Source: an uncultured Methanobrevibacter sp. (GTDB lineage Archaea > Methanobacteriota > Methanobacteria > Methanobacteriales > Methanobacteriaceae). From it: a DNA stretch of 64,000 nt. Below, in pieces: positions 1-8,969 of the stretch. A program made the position numbers and the translations under genes. Numbering within the stretch: the first letter of the stretch is position 1; the number at the start of each line of letters is the position of its first letter. The notes under the pieces were generated by a model, which was not told the origin of the DNA, ran no database searches, and was given only the letters and a program-made list of their open reading frames with translations. The stretch lies in assembly GCF_902801725.1 (NCBI RefSeq), contig NZ_CADCJB010000012.1, positions 1 through 64,000 on the forward strand, given 5' to 3'.

Positions 1-616
1 CTTCATTACCTTCAAAATAACCATTAATTATACTGTTATCAACTGTATTGTTAAAGAATATTGCTCCACCCCGACTTGCACTATTGTTTATGAATTTAGA
101 GTCAATTTTGCAATCAGAAACAGAGTCATTAACATGAATTGCACCACCTAAACCGGAAGCGCTATTATTAACAAAACTACAATTATCAACTATTGCTAAA
201 GAGGCAAAAGAAGCTGCAGGACCATTAATTCCCTTTGCATTTATTATATTGATATTTTTAAGAGTAATGTTTGATCCTGTGAAAGTAAATATCTTCACTT
301 GGCCTGAACCGTCTATGGTATGGCCTTGCCCATCAACAACATAATTATCCTTAGAAATTGTAAATCCATTAATATCTATATCTTTTGACGGATCAAATTT
401 ATAATTTTTATCCAACGTTAATTCTTTATCAGACTGGGAAATTAACTCATTTAAATCCGTAAAATTACCCAAATCTGTACTTACATCCGTTAAGGTTTCT
501 TCCATAACGTTAACCTGTGCAGTAACATCTGTTTGATTGTCAGCGACTGCACTTGCACAAGGCAGACTGATTAAAACAAATAGAGTTACTGCAACAATAA
601 TCAGTTTTGATTTAAT
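1..616 (-). CDS. Adhesin-like protein, N-terminal part (runs off the left edge)
   Basis: The reading frame stays open from the left edge to about 616 and encodes a secreted surface protein. The first 25 or so residues form a signal peptide (basic IKSK, hydrophobic LIIVAVTLFVLISLPCA, then SA-VAD). After residue 80 come beta-helix/polymorphic-outer-membrane-type motifs such as NNSASGLGGAIHVND and NNSASRGGAIFFN. No ATG, GTG or TTG precedes the signal peptide; the first ATG (505) would delete it. A strong Shine-Dalgarno (GGAGG, 628-624) lies 7 nt before an ATT codon at 616, so I place the start there. The 3' end is outside the window. Ligand unknown; the family is expanded in gut Methanobrevibacter. 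Confidence 0.75.
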   Translation of the reverse strand, partial: MKSKLIIVAVTLFVLISLPCASAVADNQTDVTAQVNVMEETLTDVSTDLGNFTDLNELISQSDKELTLDKNYKFDPSKDIDINGFTISKDNYVVDGQGHTIDGSGQVKIFTFTGSNITLKNINIINAKGINGPAASFASLAIVDNCSFVNNSASGLGGAIHVNDSVSDCKIDSKFINNSASRGGAIFFNNTVDNSIINGYFEGNE

Positions 617-623
617 AAAAATT

Positions 624-628
624 CCTCC
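624..628 (-). promoter_or_regulatory. Shine-Dalgarno pointing to an ATT start codon
   Basis: GGAGG followed by seven bases and ATT, in frame with a signal peptide. It decides the start of the left-edge adhesin-like protein, because no standard start codon exists upstream of the signal sequence. Confidence 0.55.
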
Positions 629-845
629 ATTTAATATAATATTTATATTAATACTGAAATTTCTATTCAAGATTATATAAAAAAATATTGGTTTTCTATT
701 CATAAATTGTAAAATAATTAAAATTTGATTTAATGTAATTTTGACAAAAAAATATTCCTTCCGTTTAAAGCCTCATTCAAAAAATTTCCAAAATTATAAA
801 TAATATCTTCCTAAAAAAATAATTATAAATACATTTGGTGAAAAA

Positions 846-2240
846 ATGAATATACAATTAAACAAGAAGATGCAACTTTTGATTTTGTTTACTTTAGCTT
901 CAAGCCTGGTATGCATAGCCCAATCCATCATTACAACAGGTGTCGTTTATTTGATGAGTGACTTTTCCGTCTCATCAACACAAGCCCAGTGGTCATATTC
1001 TGCATTTCTACTTGTTGTAGGCGTCATGATTCCATTAAGTGCTTTTATATCACGCAGATTCAGTGCAAGATCAATATTTTTCTTTTCATTAATTGTATTC
1101 CTTATAGGATCAGTAATATGTTATTTTTCAACTTCCCTTATTGTTCTGATTTTTGGCAGAATTCTTCAGGCAATTGGTAACGGTATTATCATGCCATATA
1201 TGCAGATTTTGCTTTTGAGAAGCATACCTGAAGAAAAATGGCAGACATATATGGGATTATATGGTTTGGTAATTGCAATAGCTCCCGTTCTCGGTTCTTT
1301 TTTAGGAGGATTTGTAATAACTTTATATGGCTGGAGAGAATTGTTCACATTTTTCACAATAGCCACATTAATTCTTTTGGTTTTAGGCATAATATTTGTA
1401 AAAGACAATACTCCAACCGAAGATTATCCCCTTGACTATTTGTCCGTTGTATTGTCAGTAATTGGATGTGCTGGAGTAATGTTTGGTTTTACAAATGTTG
1501 CAGATTATGGATTTACACATTATATGGTAATATTGCCAATAATAATTGGAATTATAGCTTTAATATTATTTTTAAAACGTCAATCAAAATTAGAACATCC
1601 TTTGATAAACTTATCCATACTTAAAAACAAGTATTTCCTAGTGGGGACAATATTTATCTGTATCCTCTATGCATGTTTGAATGGATGCACTGCACTCCTT
1701 CCAATATTCATTCAGGGCGTAGCTTACAATTCAGCAATCTTTTCCGCTTCAGTGCTCCTCCCTGGAGGATTATTGATAATTGTCTTTAATATCATAGGTC
1801 CATTACTTACAAATAGAATAGGAATCAAAAAGGTCCTGATTTTAGGGTGTTTAATTTCCATAATCGGATTTGGAGCTATGATGTTCTATACTCAAGATTC
1901 CTCATTTGAATTTATGGCAATAACTCAATCAATCCGTTATATAGGTACAGGTTTGGCTCTCATGCCGGCCACAACATGGACACTGACCATGGTATCAGAC
2001 AAGGTTGAGGACGGAACTGCAGTCAACAATACATTAAGACAGATTTTTGCTGCAATCGGCTCATCAATGGTAGTTGTTATAGCGGCTATCCTAGCAGGAG
2101 GTGCTATAAATCACAATTCCGCTTCAGTCGTAGCATTCAATCAGACTTCATTGATTATGCTTGCCCTACATGTTTTCATGCTTATTTTGACAATCATATT
2201 TATTGATGACAAGGACAAAATTGAAACCTCTGAAATATAA
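846..2240 (+). CDS. MFS drug/proton antiporter, DHA2 (14-TM) type
   Basis: Predicted inner-membrane exporter of the major facilitator superfamily. It is 464 residues long and hydrophobic throughout, as in the EmrB/QacA-type 14-helix branch. The sequence RISRRF-like basic loop at residues 69-75 is motif A, and GRILQAIGNGI at 104-114 is the conserved motif in the next helices. The start is ATG 846 with GGTGA just upstream. It is clearly paralogous to the MFS gene at 33.5-34.9 kb: both share AQS(I/V)(I/V)TTG, VSSTxAQW and GVMIPLSA. It is divergent from the left-edge adhesin gene. Substrate cannot be told from sequence. Confidence 0.85.
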   Translation: MNIQLNKKMQLLILFTLASSLVCIAQSIITTGVVYLMSDFSVSSTQAQWSYSAFLLVVGVMIPLSAFISRRFSARSIFFFSLIVFLIGSVICYFSTSLIVLIFGRILQAIGNGIIMPYMQILLLRSIPEEKWQTYMGLYGLVIAIAPVLGSFLGGFVITLYGWRELFTFFTIATLILLVLGIIFVKDNTPTEDYPLDYLSVVLSVIGCAGVMFGFTNVADYGFTHYMVILPIIIGIIALILFLKRQSKLEHPLINLSILKNKYFLVGTIFICILYACLNGCTALLPIFIQGVAYNSAIFSASVLLPGGLLIIVFNIIGPLLTNRIGIKKVLILGCLISIIGFGAMMFYTQDSSFEFMAITQSIRYIGTGLALMPATTWTLTMVSDKVEDGTAVNNTLRQIFAAIGSSMVVVIAAILAGGAINHNSASVVAFNQTSLIMLALHVFMLILTIIFIDDKDKIETSEI

Positions 2241-2569
2241 CGCATTCATCAATAACAATTTTTTAAAAATGAAACTGTATCAGCAATGATTTTACAATAA
2301 GAAATGACCAATAATATCAACAGGCCCATCCATTATTTTAATTAAATGCAGAGAGGTTTACATTAACCTCAATGTTTTTGAAAACCGAACTATTTTGAAC
2401 TTGAGCATACATGAAACGATTTAAAAAAAATAGTTTTGAATAAAAGTGAGAGTCATATCCCTTTGAATTGAAGTATTAAAAAAAAAATAGAAATGTGGAT
2501 GAATTGAACGCAATAGTTCAAAACATCACTTAGCAAAAATATTTCAGTTTTTCCGTTTTTGCCATGGAA
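2241..2569. other. Intergenic region between convergent genes
   Basis: AT-rich 329-bp gap between the MFS gene (+) and an adhesin-like gene (-). No convincing ORF. Two small hairpins are visible: GAGGTT-TACATT-AACCTC at 2353-2370, followed by a short T run on the plus strand, and TTGAAC-GCAATA-GTTCAA at 2504-2521, followed after some 14 bases by a T-rich stretch on the minus strand. They fit termination for the two converging genes. Confidence 0.4.
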
Positions 2570-4027
2570 TTATTTTCTTACCTTAACGATTTTTTTAGCG
2601 GTTAATTTACCATAACTTGCCTGGTATCTGACATTTTTACCAACGGTAAGCTTATTAAGCAGTCCTTTAGTAACAGTTGCTTTTGCAATACCCTGGCTAT
2701 TGGTTTTTCCTCTGAGTGTTTTGCCGTTGAATTTGAATGTAATGATCTTACCTTTAAATAAGGTTTTTCCCTTGAAAAGCCTTGCAGACAAAACAACTTT
2801 TTTAGCGGATTTTTTAACAGTAACAGTTTTTAAAGTTACTTTCAAATAATTGAACACACATTTGGAAGCTGTTCCGCCATAAATATCTCTACCTGCAACA
2901 GAGACTTTGTTAGCTGCAAAAGTACATCTAACAGCTTTTGCGCAATGAATCCTATCTGAATCGGATGCTCTGAATCCATATATTGCTCCACCTTTACTTG
3001 CAACATTTTTTGAAAATGATGATTTCTGAATGGAATTACTGTAAAATTTAATTTCAGAAACCCAATTACCCTTATCGTCATAATGTCCTGTGGATCCATG
3101 GCATTTGAAGTAAATTGCACCTCCGTACATCGAAGCCCTGTTACCTGTGAATTTGGAATTTTGTACATATAAATTCATATTGCCAAATACTGCTCCGCCT
3201 TTTTCACCTGCTACATTAGATATGAATGTGGATGATGCAACATTAATATGGGAGAATGCATATATTCCTCCACCACCACGACCTTTAGCCACATTGTTTC
3301 TGAAAGTAGAGTGAGTTACTCTGTCCTTTAGGAATTTAATGTTTGCAGTCGCAGTTAAAGTAATGATGAACTCCAACTTTTCATCAATAGTTCTGTTTAC
3401 ATAAATGTTATGGTAGAATAAAAAGGAGTTTTCAAAGGATAATGAAAATACTGCTCCTCCATCCCCTCCTGCAACATTTTTATTGAAATTAGAGTTTCTG
3501 CAATTCAAATATCCTACAGAATTAATTGCACCTCCACAGTCATGAGCGCGATTATTTGTGAAAGTACACTTATTGACTGTTAAATTTGCAAAATTAAGTA
3601 TTGCTCCACCATCATAAGGGGTGTACCCATTTACAAAGTGGATATTATTCAATGTGACCCTATAGTTTCCCATGAAACCATATAAAATAATGAACATTCT
3701 GGATTTTGACTTACCATCCAACTTGTGTCCATTACCATTAATAGTCAAATCCTTATCGATAATAATTCCGTTTGACTTTAAATTCTCATCATAAGAATAG
3801 TCCCTATCCAAAGTAATTGTTGAGCCTGATGAGGCATTATTAATCTTGGATTGAAGAGATGAGAAAGTTCCATCATCTGTGCTAGAAAGTACATCCTGCG
3901 AAGTTTCATTGGCTTCAAGCACCTGAATTTCATCAGCACCGGCCAAAGTATCATTTACATCACTTGCACTAACACAAACAATACTAAATAAAAATACAAT
4001 TAAAACCAGTAACATTTTTATCTTCAT
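2570..4027 (-). CDS. Adhesin-like protein with beta-helix repeats and C-terminal Ig-like domain
   Basis: Secreted surface protein of 485 residues from the chosen start. N-terminal signal peptide MKIKMLLVLIVFLFSIVCVSA. The middle carries polymorphic-membrane-protein-like motifs (GGAI, GGAV, FxxNxAxxxGGAI) that predict a right-handed beta-helix. The last 90 residues form an Ig-like domain rich in Lys (KTVTVKKSAKKVVLSA, FKFNGKTLRGKTNSQGIAKATV), with no C-terminal membrane helix, so it may hold on to the pseudomurein wall non-covalently. An upstream ATG exists at 4045, but AGGTG lies between the two ATGs and favours 4027. Divergently transcribed from the YhgE-like gene. Ligand unknown. Confidence 0.8.
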   Translation of the reverse strand: MKIKMLLVLIVFLFSIVCVSASDVNDTLAGADEIQVLEANETSQDVLSSTDDGTFSSLQSKINNASSGSTITLDRDYSYDENLKSNGIIIDKDLTINGNGHKLDGKSKSRMFIILYGFMGNYRVTLNNIHFVNGYTPYDGGAILNFANLTVNKCTFTNNRAHDCGGAINSVGYLNCRNSNFNKNVAGGDGGAVFSLSFENSFLFYHNIYVNRTIDEKLEFIITLTATANIKFLKDRVTHSTFRNNVAKGRGGGGIYAFSHINVASSTFISNVAGEKGGAVFGNMNLYVQNSKFTGNRASMYGGAIYFKCHGSTGHYDDKGNWVSEIKFYSNSIQKSSFSKNVASKGGAIYGFRASDSDRIHCAKAVRCTFAANKVSVAGRDIYGGTASKCVFNYLKVTLKTVTVKKSAKKVVLSARLFKGKTLFKGKIITFKFNGKTLRGKTNSQGIAKATVTKGLLNKLTVGKNVRYQASYGKLTAKKIVKVRK

Positions 4028-4156
4028 ATGTTGACACCTGTTCATTTACTATATATTCATATCTATTTAATATTATAAAAAATTTACACAAATTTTATAA
4101 TTAAGTGACAACATAAATTAAAATGATTTATTCATAATTATTAATTGAGGTATAAA

Positions 4157-5992
4157 ATGGCTGGAGATATAAGAAATATTATAGAAATTATGAAAAATGA
4201 TTTCAAATCAGCATTTTCCAATCCGGTTGTCACTATCGTTTTAATTGGAATAATTGTCTTGCCGTCTCTCTATGCTCTTTTGAATATTGAGGCATGTTGG
4301 GATCCTTATGGAAATACGGGAGACGTTCAATTTGCAATAGCAAACCTTGATAATGGTTCTTCATTCCAAAATGAAACGATTAATATTGGAAATGAGCTGG
4401 TTAAAGAGTTAAAAGATAATGATAAATTTGATTGGACTTTTGTTACGGAAAAAGAACTGCGAGATGGAGTTTACAATGGAAAATATTATGCAGGAATTGT
4501 AATACCCCGGAATCTGACTGAAAATGTTCTCTCCATTACTACTGATGACCCCCAACAGGCAAAATTGGAATATGTCGTCAATATTAAATCAAATCCAGTG
4601 GCCACCAAACTAACTGATTCAGGTGCCAATGCAGTTTACAATACATTAAATTCAAAAATAATTCAGATTATCAATCTTGCAGCTTATGGCAAACTTGGAG
4701 AATTGCAGGAAGGTCTCGCTTCAGGAGCCAGTCAATTGGCTGGCGGTGGAGCCTTACTCCAAGCCGGTGCAGATCAAGTGGCAGACGGTGCATCCCAAGT
4801 ATCTTCTGGTACCGGCCAAGTTGAAAGCGGTGCAAGCCAAGTTCAAAGCGGTGCATCACAGGTAACTTCCAATGTGGGTAAAATTGAAGAAGGTGCAAGC
4901 CAAGTAGAACAGGGTTCTTCAGCTGTAAAATCAGGTGCAAGCCAAGTAGAAAAAGGTTCTGAAGAACTTGAATCTGCAGTAGACCCATCTCTTGTTCCGG
5001 AAGGTCCTATAAAAGAGTATGTTAAAGGTAGCGGCGAACTTGCAAAGGGCAGTAGCCAAGTTGCAGGAGGTGCAAGCCAATTGGCTGACGGATCAGTATC
5101 ATTGGCAAAAGGTTCATCAAAATTAGCAACAGGTTCGGGTAAAGTCGCAGACGGTGCAAGCCAAGTAGCCGGTGGTTCAGTTGAATTGGCTGAAGGTTCA
5201 CTGGCTCTTGCAGCAGGAGCAGAATTACTTTCAACTTCAGCTGCACAAGCATTGTTTACTGCAGCAGGCTCTCTCGCTTCATCTGCAAGCACCCTTGGAC
5301 AAATTACTGGTATCAATGAAACAATTCTTGGAGATTATTTCTTTGCTCCAGTATCACTTGACAGAAATGAAATATTCCCAGTTCCAGATTACGGATCAAA
5401 CGTGTCCCCATTCTATATCGTATTGTCCATGTGGGTTGGTGGTATAATTACCTGCGCAATGTTAAAACCGGGCGTCGCCAAAGGAACCAAATATACTCCC
5501 CGTGAAATGTATTTCGGCAAATTGGGCATATTTTTAACATTGAGTATTTTACAGGCGTGTATAACCCTTGGCGGAGCTATACTTATAGGAATTTATATTT
5601 CTAATGTTCCACTGTTTATATTGTCGGGCATTCTGGTATCATCAGTATTTATGATATTGATTTATTCTCTAGTATCTGCATTGGGAGAGGTTGGAAAAGC
5701 AATAGCCGTTGTGCTTTTAGTATTCCAGATATCAGGTACTGGGGGTATTTATCCAGTACAAATTATGGGTGAAGTTTTCCAAGCACTAAACCCATATCTG
5801 CCGATGACTTATGCAATTACGCTAATGCGTGAAGCACAATTGGGTCTTGTATGGTCAAATTACCAGCCTGCACTAATTATTCTTCTAGGCATAGGTATCA
5901 TTACTGTTATCGTCTTGTTGATTTTAAAAACCAAAGCTGATTCAGCAGCACATTACTTCGAATCACGTTTAGAAGATAGCGGACTCTTTTAG
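4157..5992 (+). CDS. YhgE/Pip-type membrane protein (ABC-2-like) with heptad-repeat stalk
   Basis: Resembles the YhgE/Pip family (phage infection protein; related to EsaA of type VII secretion in Firmicutes). One membrane helix lies near the N terminus (VVTIVLIGIIVLPSLYALLNI), followed by an extracytoplasmic part. Residues of roughly 190-370 are an almost perfect seven-residue repeat of the type GASQVxx. About five C-terminal helices (from ILSMWVGGIITCAML on) form the ABC-2-like permease part. The start is ATG 4157 with GAGGT upstream; an in-frame TTG at 4145 would place the ribosome site inside the gene. A strong hairpin terminator follows directly. No secretion partner lies nearby, so the role in this archaeon is open. 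Confidence 0.8.
   Translation: MAGDIRNIIEIMKNDFKSAFSNPVVTIVLIGIIVLPSLYALLNIEACWDPYGNTGDVQFAIANLDNGSSFQNETINIGNELVKELKDNDKFDWTFVTEKELRDGVYNGKYYAGIVIPRNLTENVLSITTDDPQQAKLEYVVNIKSNPVATKLTDSGANAVYNTLNSKIIQIINLAAYGKLGELQEGLASGASQLAGGGALLQAGADQVADGASQVSSGTGQVESGASQVQSGASQVTSNVGKIEEGASQVEQGSSAVKSGASQVEKGSEELESAVDPSLVPEGPIKEYVKGSGELAKGSSQVAGGASQLADGSVSLAKGSSKLATGSGKVADGASQVAGGSVELAEGSLALAAGAELLSTSAAQALFTAAGSLASSASTLGQITGINETILGDYFFAPVSLDRNEIFPVPDYGSNVSPFYIVLSMWVGGIITCAMLKPGVAKGTKYTPREMYFGKLGIFLTLSILQACITLGGAILIGIYISNVPLFILSGILVSSVFMILIYSLVSALGEVGKAIAVVLLVFQISGTGGIYPVQIMGEVFQALNPYLPMTYAITLMREAQLGLVWSNYQPALIILLGIGIITVIVLLILKTKADSAAHYFESRLEDSGLF
4720..5270 (+). repeat. Heptad-coding repeat tract inside the YhgE-like gene
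   Basis: About 25 units of 21 bp encoding seven-residue repeats with consensus G-A-S-Q-V-x-x (for example GASQVSS, GASQVQS, GASQVEK), briefly interrupted around 4960-5030 by a Pro-containing segment. The hydrophobic spacing predicts an alpha-helical coiled-coil stalk. The repetitive DNA explains the long but meaningless ORFs on the opposite strand. Confidence 0.8.
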
Positions 5993-6025
5993 AAGTTGTT
6001 TTTCAACTTCTTTTATTTTTTTTTA
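5992..6025 (+). terminator. Hairpin terminator after the YhgE-like gene
   Basis: GAAGTTG, loop TTTTT, CAACTTC (5992-6010) and then a T-rich tract. The stem starts at the last base of the stop codon. Confidence 0.7.
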
Positions 6026-6069
6026 GATATAGTGAATTTCAATGAATTCCATATTTTAAGATTCATTTT

Positions 6070-6106
6070 AAAAAAAAAAGATTGGTTAGGAAGTGAAACT
6101 CCTAAC
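6070..6106 (-). terminator. Hairpin terminator downstream of the acyltransferase-like gene
   Basis: Read on the minus strand: GTTAGGA, 8-base loop, TCCTAAC, then CAATC and a run of T. It lies about 130 bp past the stop of the minus-strand membrane protein. Confidence 0.5.
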
Positions 6107-6236
6107 GTTTGATTTTAACAATTATTTAATGTGAATCACTTTAAATTAATCATCAGATTTTGATTCAAATACTCATCATAGCTGAGATGCATAGGATATA
6201 CCTGATGAACATTTTGATTTTTGAATAACCCTCAAA

Positions 6237-7316
6237 TCAGGTTCTTAATTTCTTATATCCCAGTGCAGCTGCAGTGGATATAATCAGCATTACTATTGAG
6301 ATTATTGCAGATATCAAATCATTCAATACCAATCCTCTAGCGAGGTAAGTGATAAGGAGTACTGTAACCGGTATAAAGAACCATTGAGCAATATATATGT
6401 TGTTGATGTTGCTGCTCAACATCGAAAATATCTTAACAACTGCATCCGGCAGGAATTTAGCCAGCCAATAGCATAATCCTATTACAGCATGAGCATTGAT
6501 TATACAGAACACTGCATCCAGGGTATTCATGAAGTAATAAAGGTGAACATCCTTTGAAAAGACCCCTCCCCATAACTTTGAAGATACAAAGAAGTAGATT
6601 AAAGAAACAATCATTAAAATTGGCCAAAACTTAAAGAATTCACTTTTATCCTTGGCTCTAATGAAGTATTGTCCCCAAACATATCCTGCAATTGGAAAAA
6701 TGAACCAGTTGAATAATGGAAAAGCTGTAAATTTAGTTCCGAATAAGTGGCCTGTAATTAAATTTACAACAGGAATGCCGAAATCTGTGAATCTTAAAAG
6801 AGTACCCAGAAGAGACAGCGCAACCGCAACAATAATCATTTTTTTATTGGAAAGTTCGAATTTCTTTAAGATACCCATTAAAACAAATGCCATACCTGCA
6901 AATGCCAGGATATCAACCACAAAGAGCACCAATCCACCATATATATTAAAAGGAGTGGCATCAAGGCCAAGACTTCCGGCAAGGAAAAATGGCACAAAGT
7001 ACTCGAATACATTTACCAGAACACCAGTAAGGTATAATTTCACCCCTCTTTTTATCATGGTGTCCCATTGGCTGTGCCTTGAATATACTACGCCAACACC
7101 CATACAAAACATGAAAACAACTGCTGCATAAGGCCTTCCCAGCACATTACCAAATATGAAACTATAAGTGGAGCTTAAACCCGCATTATAACCCTGAACT
7201 ACCATAATAGTATGCAGAAAAATCATGAATATGATGGCCAATGCCTTGGCAATGTCAAGTTCGACCTGCCTTCCGGTGTTAACTTTTTCATCTGAAAATA
7301 TTTTTGATATGTTCAT
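6237..7316 (-). CDS. Acyltransferase-like multipass membrane protein
   Basis: Integral membrane protein of 359 residues with about ten predicted helices. Near the N terminus, GRQVELDIAKALAIIFMIFLH (split here as residues 15-35, ending in His35) matches the R-x-x-x-LD-x-x-K/R-x-x-A-I-x-x-x-x-x-H signature of the acyltransferase-3/HGSNAT (DUF1624-like) superfamily, which moves acyl groups across membranes onto sugars or lipids. Here it might modify surface glycans or pseudomurein. The ATG at 7316 has no clear Shine-Dalgarno, so the mRNA may be nearly leaderless. Monocistronic, followed by a hairpin terminator. Substrate unknown. Confidence 0.65.
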   Translation of the reverse strand: MNISKIFSDEKVNTGRQVELDIAKALAIIFMIFLHTIMVVQGYNAGLSSTYSFIFGNVLGRPYAAVVFMFCMGVGVVYSRHSQWDTMIKRGVKLYLTGVLVNVFEYFVPFFLAGSLGLDATPFNIYGGLVLFVVDILAFAGMAFVLMGILKKFELSNKKMIIVAVALSLLGTLLRFTDFGIPVVNLITGHLFGTKFTAFPLFNWFIFPIAGYVWGQYFIRAKDKSEFFKFWPILMIVSLIYFFVSSKLWGGVFSKDVHLYYFMNTLDAVFCIINAHAVIGLCYWLAKFLPDAVVKIFSMLSSNINNIYIAQWFFIPVTVLLITYLARGLVLNDLISAIISIVMLIISTAAALGYKKLRT

Positions 7317-7419
7317 AATATAAATTTAGATAGACAACAATGATAAGTTTTATCAAAAATGAAAAAAATTCATCCATAACATTCATGAATTTCATAATAT
7401 TACATATTTTACTAAATTA

Positions 7420-7806
7420 TTAATGAACTACAGTAACATTGCCTTCATATGTGCATCCCTGATATTTGCCATTTCCTGCAAATGTAAAGTTACCATAATA
7501 ATTATCCTTACCTGCATCAGATAAATATTGTGCCTTTTCAATGGTAAACTGTCCCTTTTCATCAGTCACAACATCAACAATAGTTCCCATTTTATGACCT
7601 GGCTTGTGGAATGTTATTGTCTGATTTGCAACACCAAAACCATATGCGTCCGTTAGCATACCTGAAAAAGAGCCGTTTTCATGGACTTCAGTTTCATTTA
7701 TGATTATGAATGTAGGGACGTCATTATTGAATTGGTAGAGAAACACTCCCATACATATCACAAAAGCAACCAATATAATTATCAAGTAATAACTTTTTCT
7801 CTCCAT
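7420..7806 (-). CDS. Small membrane-anchored Ig-like/carboxypeptidase-regulatory-like protein
   Basis: A 128-residue protein with one N-terminal uncleaved-looking membrane helix (YYLIIILVAFVICMGVFLY), then a single beta-sandwich-like domain exposed outside. Its motifs GMLTDAYGFGVANQTITF and TDEKGQFTIEKA are those of the Ig-like units in the large adhesin-like proteins (…GxPLxNxxVxF…TNxxGxAxxxV). The start is ATG 7806 behind GGTGA. It could be a minimal surface anchor or a regulatory ectodomain; no function can be assigned. Confidence 0.6.
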   Translation of the reverse strand: MERKSYYLIIILVAFVICMGVFLYQFNNDVPTFIIINETEVHENGSFSGMLTDAYGFGVANQTITFHKPGHKMGTIVDVVTDEKGQFTIEKAQYLSDAGKDNYYGNFTFAGNGKYQGCTYEGNVTVVH

Positions 7807-7850
7807 TACATCACCTTTATGATTATATATTGGATTAAATTAAAATAAAG

Positions 7851-8531
7851 TTAACTTTTTTGAAATTTGCTTTGAACCTTTTCGCTTTCAAGTTCACGAA
7901 TTGCACCTCTTGCAACCCACTTGCTTGCTTTGTTGTCAATTTCAAGAATTTCATAGGAAAGTTCAATTGCTTTCCTGTTGTTTTCACGGTTTGATTTGCC
8001 GATTTGTCTTAAAGCCCAATTTACAGATTTTTTCACGAAATTCCTGCTGTCCTTTGAGCCTTCCCTAATTATTTCAAAATACTTATCAAAATCAGAATCC
8101 TTGTTGTGAACTGCCAATACCGCAATTAAACTGAATGCAGTCCTTTTGACAAATTCCTTGTCAGATTCTGCCCAAAGGAAAATATTGTCAATAGCTTCAG
8201 GGATGAACCTCAAAAGATTGATGCAAGCCTGATCGACCAAATCCCATGAATAGAATGCATTTACCCATTCATCCAATTGGAGCAAATCAACTTTGTCCGG
8301 CTCTTCAACAAGAGTTGCCAAGAGATATGTTTCATGATATCCATGATTCCAGAGTTTCAATGCCAAATCATGGTTTTTGCCGCAGCTTTTTGCTACTTTT
8401 CTAATTTGGGGCAATCTGAGCCCATAGCTTTTGACATATTGAATACCAAATTTTTTCATGTTTTTGGCAAAATCAATATCTGACAACTCTTCAAATTCAT
8501 GAATGATTTGATTGAATTCCATTTTAATCAT
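7851..8531 (-). CDS. DNA alkylation repair protein, AlkD-like HEAT-repeat glycosylase
   Basis: Member of the AlkC/AlkD family, helical HEAT-like repeat proteins that excise alkylated bases. Recognisable parts include the N-terminal YGLRLPQIRKVAK, LWNHGYHETYLLATLVEEPDKV, the SWDLVDQAC segment, FVKKSVNWALRQIGK and WVARGAIREL; Trp and Asp in W-D-x-V-D-Q correspond to the DNA-binding/catalytic face in the family. The first ATG (8531) overlaps the upstream stop as ATGATTAA; a second ATG at 8522 is equally possible since neither has a clear Shine-Dalgarno. It is probably cotranscribed with the RNA-binding protein and rpl15e. Confidence 0.8.
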   Translation of the reverse strand: MIKMEFNQIIHEFEELSDIDFAKNMKKFGIQYVKSYGLRLPQIRKVAKSCGKNHDLALKLWNHGYHETYLLATLVEEPDKVDLLQLDEWVNAFYSWDLVDQACINLLRFIPEAIDNIFLWAESDKEFVKRTAFSLIAVLAVHNKDSDFDKYFEIIREGSKDSRNFVKKSVNWALRQIGKSNRENNRKAIELSYEILEIDNKASKWVARGAIRELESEKVQSKFQKS

Positions 8532-8943
8532 TTAAAATAGCTTCACGAACCTTATCAACTGCAATCTGTTTTTTTGCAGGAAAAGCGGCAATCTTTACCT
8601 TAAGATGGATTGAATCGCCTGAATCCTTTATTGTCCAAATTTCATCAAGAGCATCAGATTTGTCAAATCTTAAAAACCAGTTTCCTTTTTCATCAATCTT
8701 ACGCTCTAAATCAGCGTTTAATTTTTCTAAATCTGTCCACTCAAGGAGTGTGTTAAAAAAAGTCTTTGTGTATCTTTTTTTAGATACTCTACCAGATAAA
8801 ATAATTATTTTATCTTCAAGCAATCCTTCAGCCTCTTCAGCTTCAATTTCGGCTTCAGGAAGAATATTTAAAATAGCTTCGGAAATTTCATCAACGCTTT
8901 CATTTTCATAAACGAAAGCCCTGAACTTGATATTATGAATCAT
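8524..8943 (-). CDS. COG1325-type RNA-binding protein (exosome-linked family)
   Basis: About 139 residues, alpha/beta, with features of the archaeal COG1325 RNA-binding family: N-terminal NIKFRAFVYENE, ILSGRVSKKRYTKTFFNTL, then FLRFDKSDAL and IHLKVKIAAFPAKK. In many archaea this gene sits near rpl15e and exosome genes, and the same arrangement is seen here directly downstream of rpl15e. I choose ATG 8943 rather than the in-frame TTG at 8952. The stop overlaps the next gene's first codons. Molecular target is not established. Confidence 0.7.
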   Translation of the reverse strand: MIHNIKFRAFVYENESVDEISEAILNILPEAEIEAEEAEGLLEDKIIILSGRVSKKRYTKTFFNTLLEWTDLEKLNADLERKIDEKGNWFLRFDKSDALDEIWTIKDSGDSIHLKVKIAAFPAKKQIAVDKVREAILND

Positions 8944-8969
8944 TTTTATCAAAAAAGAATGAAGAAAAA

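Noticed and set aside
4671-5316. Three long minus-strand ORFs (76-157 codons) opposite the YhgE-like repeat
   Set aside because: They arise from the 21-bp repeat read on the other strand; low-complexity Leu/Gln or Pro/Ala products, no ribosome site.
6126-6185. Short ORF reading MHLSYDEYLNQNLMINLK on the minus strand after the acyltransferase-like gene
   Set aside because: Only 18 codons with a marginal AGGT site, no likely promoter; could be chance.
6652-7131. A 159-codon plus-strand ORF opposite the acyltransferase-like gene
   Set aside because: Shadow of the real gene: the minus frame has helices and the family signature, the plus product has no features or start signal.
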